Shown piece by piece: positions 55,587 through 64,000 of a stretch of 64,000 nucleotides of DNA. The notes under the pieces are model-generated. The model searched no databases and had not been told where the DNA came from. It saw nothing but the letters and a program-made list of their open reading frames with translations. The position numbers and the translations under genes were made by a program. The stretch is from assembly GCF_021462225.1 (NCBI RefSeq), contig NC_061798.1, positions 25,459,320-25,523,319 of the forward strand, read 5' to 3'. How positions within the stretch are numbered: position 1 is the stretch's first letter; each line of letters begins with the position of its first letter. The stretch is from Girardinichthys multiradiatus. Taxonomy: Eukaryota; Chordata; Actinopteri; Cyprinodontiformes; Goodeidae.

Positions 55587-58550
55587 GTGTCTCGACCACG
55601 GCCAAAATTGAATAGATTAAAAGATAATCTAAAAGGAGGAAATCATGAAAATCTCATAAAAATAAACACAACTCAGGCTAAAAAGAAAAATAAAACAATT
55701 AAATGTGGCTTACTGAATATAAGATTTCTCCCTTCAAAGACTTTGCTAGTTAGTGACCTGATTTATGACAATCAGGTTGATATATTTTGCCTCACAGAAA
55801 CCTGGCTGCAGCAAGAGGATTATGTTACTATAAATGAGTCAACTCATAGTAATTATTTAAATTTGGACATTCCTTGAAATACTTTCAGTCCGATTTATTG
55901 ATTAGTCCCAGAGGAATCCATAGCTACAACTCTTTTGAATATTTAATCCTTAGTGTTCCTCATCCAAACTGCAAAGCACAAAAACACTTCTGTTTGTTGT
56001 TTTGTACCATCCACCAGGCCCTTACTCTCAATTTTTAGATCAATTTTCAGACCTTTTATTTGATTTAGTGTTAAATACAGATAAGGTTATTATAGTGGAG
56101 GATTTTAACATTCATGTTGACACTGAAAGTGATAGCCTAAATATAGCCTTTAATGCTATCTTAGACTCAATTGGCTTTGCTCAAAACATTAACAAACCTA
56201 CCCACCTTTGTCTTCATTCTCTGGACCTTATGTTGACATATGGCATTCATTGTAAAGACAATAATATTTTCTCATAACCCTGTCTTTTTTTAATAACTTT
56301 TGAGTTTAATTTAACCGAGTACTCCACACCTGAAAGAAAATTTAATTATTGTACATCACTATTCGACAATGCTGTAACAACCTTTAAAGAATCTGTTCCA
56401 CTTTTAAGTTCCTCATTATCACAGAAAAACACAGTGGAGGGCAATAATTTTGTTTCTTCCCCTTCACAAATTGATTCTCTTGTTCATGGTGTTACTTCAT
56501 CATTGCGTGGTGCATTAGACGATGCAGCCCCCTTGAAAAAGGTCATTATTCATAGGAGGCTGGCACCCTGGTTTAATTTAGAGCTGCGTACTTTAAAGCA
56601 CAATGTTAGAAAATTGGAGAGAAATGTTGCTCTACACACCTGGAGGATTCCTACTTAATCTGGAAAAATAGCCAACTGTTGTGTAAAAAGACACTTCACC
56701 AAGCCAGAACAGCTTACTTCTCATCATTAACAGAAGAGAACAAGAATAATCCTAGGTTTCTATTTAGTACAGTTGCTAAACTTACACAGTCATAGCTCTG
56801 TTGAGCTATTCATTCCCTTAGCTCTCAGCAGTCATGACTTTATGGGATTCTTCTTAAATAAAATCAATTCTATTAAAAATAAAATATTTGACATTCTCCC
56901 TAAGATGATTACTTTATCCTCAGCAAGTGAGACAACATTGGAAGTAACTGTAGAACTTGATCTGTGTTTGGGCTGTTTTGATCCTGTGGAGCTTCCCGAG
57001 TTATCAGACAGAAATATTAGCTTCATCTAAACCTTCAACTTGTATGTTAGACCCAATCCCAACCAAATTATTTAAGGAAATGTTCCCTCTGATTACAAGG
57101 CCCTATTTTAGATATGATTAATCTATCCTTAGTAAATGGATATGTACCACAAGCTTTTAAGGTAGCTGTAATTAAACCTTTGCTTAAGAAACCTTCACTT
57201 GATCGAGATGACTTGAAAAATTACAGACCTATATCCAATCTTCCATTCTTATCTAAAATTCTTGAGAAAATAGTTGCTACTCAAATGTGTGAGCATTTAC
57301 ACAGCAATAACCTGTTTGAACAGTTTCAGTCAGGCTTCAGAGCTCATCATAGCACTGAAACAGCTCTGCTGAAAGTCACTAATGATATTCTTATGGCCTC
57401 AGATAATGGATAGACCTGATAATTGTGTCCGTACTTGTCCTGTTAGATCTCAGTGCTGCATTTCATACAGTTGATCACAATATTATCTTAGAAAGGCTGG
57501 AATATGCTGTAGGGATCAGGGGAATAGCGCTAGGCTGGTTTAAATCTTTTTTGTCTGACAGATTCCAGTTTGTTCATGTAAATGATAAATCATCTTGAAA
57601 CTCCAGGGTTAATTGTAGAGTACCACAGGGTTCAGTACTTGGACCAATTCGCTTTACAATATATATGCTTCCAATAGGTAAAATTATCAGGCAGCATAAG
57701 ATCAATTTTCACTGTTAAGCTGATGATACTCAGCTTTACTTATCCATAAATCTTGATGAGCCCAATCAGTTAGATAGACTACAAGCATGTCTTGAAAACA
57801 TAAAAACTTGGATGACTTTAAATTATCTGCTTCTAAATTCAGACAAGAGAGAAGTTGTCGTCTTTGGTCCGGAGTCTTTAAAAAAGACACTGCTTAGTCA
57901 ATCACTTAACCTGGATGGCATTAAATTGACCTCTGGTAATAAGGTAAAAAACCTTGGTGTTATTTTTGACCAGGACATGCCAATTAAATCCCATATTAAA
58001 CAGGTTTCTAGGATTTCCTTCTTTCACCTCTAGAACATTACCAAAATTAGAAATATCCTATCCAGGAGTGACGCTGAAAAACTGGTCCATGCATTTGTAA
58101 CTTCAGGGCTGGACTATAGTAATTCTTTACTATCAGGATGTCCACAAAATCGAGTTAAAAGCCTTCAGCTGATTTAAAATGCTGCAGCAAGAGTTCTGAT
58201 GAAAATTTAAAAGAGAGATCATATTTCTCCTATTTTAGCTTCCCTTCATTGTCTCCCTGTTAAATCCAAAATAGAATTTAAAATTATCCTCCTCACATAT
58301 AAAGCCCTTAATGATCTAGCTCCATCATACATCAGAGATCTGATTGTTCCATATGTTCCTAACAGAGCACTTTGTTCTCAGACTGCAGGTTTACTGGTGG
58401 TTCCTAGAGTCTCTAGAAGTAGAATGGGAGGCAGATCCTTTAGTTATCAGGCTTCTCTCCTGTGGAACCAGCTCCCAGTTTTAGTCCGTGAGGCAGACAC
58501 CCTGTCTACTTTTTAAGGCTAGGCTTAAAACTTTCCTTTTTGATAAAGCT
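55587..58550 (+). pseudogene. L2 ORF2: endonuclease and reverse transcriptase, many breaks
   Basis: Endonuclease: [20 protein letters not shown] and [14 protein letters not shown] (55695-55825), then after a shift a frame at 56002-56277 with VEDFNIHVD (normally GDFN) and HSLDLMLTYGI. Reverse transcriptase: [40 protein letters not shown] (57215-57400), [24 protein letters not shown], then ADDTQLYLS, where the Tyr codon of YADD is TAA (57717-57719). The tail includes GVIFDQDMPIKSHIKQVSR and SPILASLHCLPVKSKIEFKI. Multiple stops and shifts make it inactive. Confidence 0.93.
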
Positions 58551-59473
58551 TAGAGTTAGAGTGGCTTAGGTTATCCTGAGCTATGTCTGTTTTGTGCTGC
58601 TATAGGCTTAGGCTGCTGGAGGACATAATGACCACTTTCACTCTATTCGCTGCATTCTCACACTACTCTCCAATTTTGCATTATTTGCTGTTATTTCAGC
58701 TTTTTTAATTTATGTTCTCTCTCTTTTCTCTTCCTAGAAGCTACACCTGTCCTGACTGTCTACCTGTTACACCTTTCTGGACGGGGGCATCATCCAAGCT
58801 TCTGCTGGAAATAACTTAAAGCTCACCCTCTACCGATGATCCCATGGCCCTGTCTTTCAGTGTTTAACCCTTTCTCTCTCCTAGACATGGCAATTGACTG
58901 AGCTTTTACTGTGACTAACCCTATGTGCTCTCTTTCAGACTCTAACCTTGAAAACTGGCTCAGAGTTTATTTGTTCTTTCTTTCTTGGTGAAACAACTGA
59001 AGGAGCTACATCCATTAACATTTACTTTTCCTTCCCATAGAAATGACTCCTGGATCAGTGCCTCTTTGTTCTCTTTATGTCTCTGCTCTGTTCTTTCAAA
59101 CCCCCAGATGGCTGCTTACACTGAGCCTGGTTCTGCTGGAGGTTTCTTCCTGTTAAAAGGGAGTTTTGCCTCTCCACTGTCGCTACATGCATGCTCACTA
59201 TGTGGGATTGCTTCAAAGTCAACGCCAGTGACTGTCCACTGTCACTACATGCTCATCCTGGAGGAGTGACTGCTACAAGTCTCTGACTCGATGCAATCTG
59301 CTGGGTTTCCTTAGATAGAAAAACGTTCTATCCAATTTGAATAAATAACTGAATCTGACTGCACTGTTCAATGGTTAGGATTAATTGGAATGTATGTACC
59401 TGACCTTTGTGAAGAGCCTTGTGACGACATGTGTTGTGAATTGGTGCTATATAAATAAACTGAATTGAATTGA

Positions 59474-60629
59474 TCTTGGCTAAAACCCTACAATACATCA
59501 TTATAGGGAGAAAATATTGAAATAATTTACATCTCTGGAATGATAAGTGTTCATTCTGTTATGTCACTGAGAGTGCTTTGAACAGTGGAAGTATACACAG
59601 ATGTTGTTTGTAGGAGTTCTATGAATATTTGTGGGATATTAAATGTTAAAAAGTCCCAAGGAGGGAATATTGCGAAGTTGCTGAAAGAACAGTTACTTTT
59701 ATTTATATTTTTTGTTCTTCTTGTTTACAACAAAAACAAAATAGCATCCAACAGAAATTAAATTAAACTGGGAATTATATTTCTGTGTACATCCAGCGAT
59801 ATTTGATGCTACACTTGGAGATTGTGAACTTGGGATGTGTCATTTACTTATAAAAACACAACGTAGAATCTTTGTTGTAGACCTGCTTTTCAGTATAATT
59901 ACTACCTCCATGAGGAAGTATAGCTTTCTGAAGCTAGCGAGTACTCTACTACTGTCTTCACCTCAGGTGTAACTTTACCATCTGTTCAACAACAAGGAAA
60001 GTGGAGTTTGAAAGGTATTTGGTTAGGTGTTACGTTTTCATAGACATCATGATGAAAAAACCAGTGGCCTAAAACAGTGAAGTTAAAGCCAAAGCAGTGA
60101 GTTAGAAATCATAAAGTGATATGCGAAACAATTTGAAGCTGCATAATTAATTAATTAATTATCTTAATTTAAATCTTTTCACTTATGTTGCAACACAGCA
60201 ACTCTGGTTAACGGCTGTTTCATCTATAGTTTATCACAGAGAGACCCCCCGTCCCCAGGCAATGAGATAAGTCTGGAACTCAGATAAAACTTGTGAAAAT
60301 AAACTGGCATGCAAGTGAATTGCAGTTTTAAATATGATGGATCACTTGACTGTGAGGAAATAAAATGACTGATTGATCAGCTGATGTGAAATGACATTGG
60401 AATTAGCTTTCCTACCAAGATGTTGTAGAAGTTATCCTATGTGGCCAACTTAAATATCTGAGCAAAGAATAAAAGAGTAGGGAAAAAGTACGCATGACTT
60501 GATAAAAACTGATAATACAAAACAAAAGAGTTCCAAAACTAAAAAGGATAGAACTACAGCCTGATATACCAGAGGATCTACCATTATGTGAAATTATAAC
60601 TTTACTATTAGTCTAAAGGGGACAGAAAA
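59474..60629. other. AT-rich intergenic, no gene recognised
   Basis: Short ORFs only; TTAATTAATTAATTA at about 60148. Confidence 0.5.
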
Positions 60630-61075
60630 AAAACTGAAAAAGCAACCTTAGTCCATTTCTTCGCTCAAGCCTATCATAATCTGGAAACAGCTGGAACACA
60701 GGCGTCTCTGTGCACAGCTAGATGAGTTTACATCAACATCAACCCAAATTTTATGACCTTTACTTCCAAACTTTCTTACTAAAATGGACATTGTTGAGTG
60801 TTCCAACAGGATAATGATACCAAATAAACAGCAAAGGTTGATTGGAAATGTATAGAGAAGGTGAATATTAAGCTTCTGGAATGGCCTGACCTCAACCTCA
60901 CTGAAGATTTATGGACTATCCTTAAAAGCTTAAAAGCTTGGAAACAACTATTTTAAGTCTACCAATTCTGATGATAAAAGTGGTCAAATTTCAGACCAAA
61001 GAAATGCCAGAAGCTTCTTGGTGGCCTCAAAAAGAACATAGTTTGTATGAAACTTGCAGAGGGACATTTTTCATT
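60630..61075 (+). pseudogene. Tc1-like transposase, C-terminal fragment
   Basis: VFQQDNDTK followed by a stop, then IKLLEWPDLNLTEDLWTILK: the second Asp and the Glu region of a DD34E-type Tc1 transposase, with a few residues missing before PDLN. Very degraded. Confidence 0.75.
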
Positions 61076-61419
61076 TAGTGGTTGTATGTTAACACCAGAT
61101 ATTCAGTCAAGCTTTGTTTTTAGCACGCTCTACACATCCAAAGTGACTAAAGTGTTGTGCAGGTCCATAAAATTCATTAACATGAAATTAGAAGTAAAAT
61201 ACAAAATCGACAGTAAAGCTAATAGGATAAGAGCATAAGAAAATTAAAACTATTAATAAAACCAGCCTGATACTTCTGCTGAAATGGAATGTCTCCTCGG
61301 CTCACAAGACGATTTTACATACGCTGTATAAAAAGAAAGCATTTTTTTCTCATTGTCCGACATTAAATTAGACTAAGGTGAGTTATGATAAAGAAAAACA
61401 TATTGCTTCTTTGTGTGAC
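61076..61419. other. Spacer between two Tc1-like fragments
   Basis: Nothing recognised. Confidence 0.4.
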
Positions 61420-61690
61420 AGGATAGAAAGAGCCAACAAAACCAACCAAGGTAACAGAACCAGAATTTTGGATTTCCACATCTCTTTAGGTACAATTTCT
61501 AGATGCCTGAAGGTGCCATACTCATCTGTTCAAACTACTATATGAAGCTATAAACATAATGGAAATGTCCAGTCATCACACTATTCAGAAAGGAGATGGG
61601 GTCTGTGTCCCAAAGATTAACCTGCTTTCGTCTGAAATGGTCAGAACAAAAGACAGATCATACCACATGATACTGTTAAGGCAGAAATTG
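61420..61690 (+). pseudogene. Tc1-like transposase, N-terminal HTH fragment
   Basis: ISRCLKVPYSSVQTTI, a stop, then SYKHNGNVQSSHYSERRW matches the first DNA-binding domain and GRRR-type linker of teleost Tc1-like transposases. It lies downstream of the C-terminal fragment although both are on the plus strand, so it is a different copy or a rearranged one. Confidence 0.65.
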
Positions 61691-64000
61691 TCAACTATAG
61701 ATAGAAATTCAACTTTATTTCTGTTTTGATACGCAAGCTGTTCTATTGCTCAGTGACAAAAGGAGTAAAAAAAAAATGACAACCTGTCAAACCAATTAAA
61801 AGTTTTAAAGCATTCTGATTTTCAACATTAATTGATGTGTACAGTTCAAGCTTATTTTACTATACCTACTTTCTTGGCAAACAGATAGTTTTAGTGCATT
61901 TTGCAGGCGGCATTAATATGTCTTTCAGACAATTTGGAATAATAGAAATCATCTTGTCTGACAGATTTGCAAATACAGCCAATGTACAAGGATCTACTCT
62001 GCTCATCAAATATGACTGAATAAGCCACTGGTCTGCCTTTTACTCTCCCACACTATGTTGCAGAGACACTCAGACTCAGCCAACCTGAGGGAGGCATTGA
62101 TCTCGCAACAAGAAGTTGAGAAAGAAAGAACAAATCAGTGTGGGTGCATCTGTGTGTTTACAAATGGTAGAAAGGAAAACTGAAAAAGGTGGGGAAGCCA
62201 GGTAATTCTCCTCGCAGTAAGAACTCGAAAGAGATGAAACAACAATGAAAAACACAAAGAACACCATACACTACAGTATAGCAAAAGGAGAAGAAACACA
62301 GACAGAGAAGTATTCAAATAACAATGAGATTATTCACACATGGGACATTCTTCTTTTATCACCCCCACCTCGAATTTCAGTGTTAGAAAGGAATATTTTG
62401 ATCCCTGTCAGATGTGCAAACAGCTAAGACGTTTGGCTATTTCTGAGGCAAGCAAAATTAAGGTGTTAGGAGCTAACTACACAAATTATTTAGATATTTC
62501 TGTGATCACAGGTAATGCTGTCCAACATAGGCTGTGAAGGAGATCAGCTCATAGTCTGCATCTCCTTAAATCAAAAAATGCCAGAGGATCCCCCAGTCAA
62601 ACTGAGTGAGCCTTTTAAAATTACAAAGATAGCACCCTTACAAAGAAAACACAGTCTTTTTCCAAGAAAGACTATGCATTATGTAACTGAGTGAAGTCAA
62701 CCCACCCACTACATGCAGTAAAATATATGAATGCATTGCATGATCTGAAACAGCAGCAATGCTCTGTCAGAACAGCAACAGGAACAACATAATCTATATA
62801 GTTTCATTCATTTTATCAAACAAAATTGCAGTAGCGATGTTGTTAGTCATCAGTTATAAGAGCAGAAATTATTTATTTTCCAAAAATGCCTGAAGTTTAT
62901 CTCTTTTAGTACTTTGTATTTAGTAAATTGTAAAGTAAAGGAATGCCAGACAGCAGACATCTCCACTTAAGGTTAACTTTGGACCTTTCGAGAGACGTAT
63001 AGACAGAGAGAAGTTCTCGTCACGGTGTTTGTGCTTATCTTTCACCTTAAGCCAAATGAGGAATGTTGATTCTACATTATGTAGAATCAACAAGCTTATT
63101 AGGAAAGTTCAGGAAGCAGAAGGTAAATTGTTAAATTTAACTTCCCTTAAAACCTATCCTTTTGTATCTTACAAAGGTATTTATACCTCATAAACCTTTC
63201 TACAATTTGTCTTATTCCAAACATAAACTCCAGTATAATTTTTTTGGTTTTTTGTAGATCTCCACAGAGTAAAATACTGTAAAGTAGAAAGAACAAATTT
63301 CATAGTTTTCAGTTTGTTTTAGAAACAAAAATCTGAAAGGGGCATGCATTTATGTTTAAATCCCTTTGTCATTAAGTTGTATAATTACCTTAAACCTATG
63401 TCTGTACTAGCTATGTCCTATCACCTTTTTTAAAATAAATCAAGCTCAGTCAGATTTGAAGGGGGGAGTCTTTGAGTGTCTCGCCACAGATTCTTAATTA
63501 GATTTTGGTCTGAACTTTGACTGGGCCCTTCTAACAAATACATATGCTTCAATATAAATTCTTCCAATGTACCTCTAGCTCTAGGCTTGTCTCAAGTCTT
63601 TTAAAGCCTCTAACAAATGTTTTCCAGGATTGCCCACTATTTACCTCCATTCATCTTCCCAGCGCCCCTGTGCTGTTGAAGAAAAGAATCACTACATCAT
63701 GATGCTCCTGACAAAATATTTCTTAGTAAGCGACATATGTTCAGGGTAATGTGCAGTATTAGTCCACATTACCTACACATATGTTGCACATAGGCTGAAA
63801 ATTACAATTTTAGAATTATCTGATCAGAGTGCCTTGTTTTACATGTTTATTGTGTGGATCTCTGAAGCTCCTTCACAGTTACCTCGGGCTTCTTCGTCTC
63901 TCAATTGTCTCAGTAATTAATTTGTTTTCTGGCCTGTAAATTTAGATAAAGAGCCAAGTTTTGTTGGACTTGCCATTGCACCATCCTCTTTATGTCATCA
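61691..64000. other. AT-rich intergenic to window end
   Basis: Short ORFs without recognisable domains. Confidence 0.5.

Larger units (their letters stand above)
55273..59473 (+). mobile_element. L2-clade LINE, copy B, nearly full span
   Basis: Contains in order an ORF1 esterase-like remnant, ORF2 endonuclease, reverse transcriptase, ORF2 C-terminus, a long 3' UTR and the end GTGCTATATAAATAAACTGA followed by ATTGAATTG. In the same orientation as copy A at 44890-47957, and the better preserved of the two. Confidence 0.93.

Overview
This window looks like non-coding nuclear DNA from a bony fish, probably a spiny-rayed teleost. It holds copies of Rex3, teleost-type L2 and L1 LINEs, several Tc1/mariner lineages, a tRNA-derived SINE, a PIF/Harbinger derivative, hAT and DIRS-order remnants, and at least three endogenous retrovirus (ERV) sequences. 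The background is AT-rich and microsatellite-laden. I found no convincing host protein-coding exon, tRNA or rRNA gene, so the annotation is almost entirely a record of mobile elements, many nested in each other.

Layout. 1-744: 3' part of a DD36E (Incomer-like) Tc1/mariner element. 2661-3557: a SINE with an 11-bp target duplication, itself interrupted by a PIF/Harbinger derivative with TAA duplications. 5.0-7.5 kb: minus-strand ERV remnant (integrase tail, env, candidate LTR). 11.6-13.1 kb: a minisatellite and a minus-strand DIRS-order remnant with a tyrosine recombinase. 13.7-14.6 kb and 25.8-26.1 kb: a second DD36E element, fused at one side to an ERV env fragment and split by an 11.2-kb plus-strand provirus (14599-25769).

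The provirus is the centrepiece. It has two LTRs differing at about 2% of sites, 4-bp target duplications (ATAC), a tRNA-Trp-type primer binding site, a polypurine tract and splice signals. Its gag and env frames are broken, but a 1,039-codon RT-RNase H-integrase frame is open with every catalytic residue in place. Between protease and reverse transcriptase lies an extra segment with two H-x-[T/S]-L motifs, which could be a 2H-phosphoesterase-like domain; this is the most unusual protein feature here.

28-44 kb: a 438-bp tandem repeat, a perfect inverted repeat around a CA microsatellite, a possible piggyBac-like element, Rex3, a near-complete DD36E copy (35776-37041), a long fold-back sequence and a hAT transposase fragment. 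44.9-59.5 kb: two L2 LINE copies in the same orientation, the first interrupted by a solo LTR (5-bp duplication GTTTC), the second keeping an ORF1 esterase-like fragment; between them lie two more Tc1-like fragments and an L1 fragment. 60-64 kb: further Tc1-like debris and unassigned AT-rich DNA.

The nesting gives relative ages: L2 before the solo LTR, SINE before Harbinger, and the DD36E insertion before the 11-kb provirus. No element appears fully autonomous as it stands. All identifications come from reading translations and motifs by eye; no database search was run.
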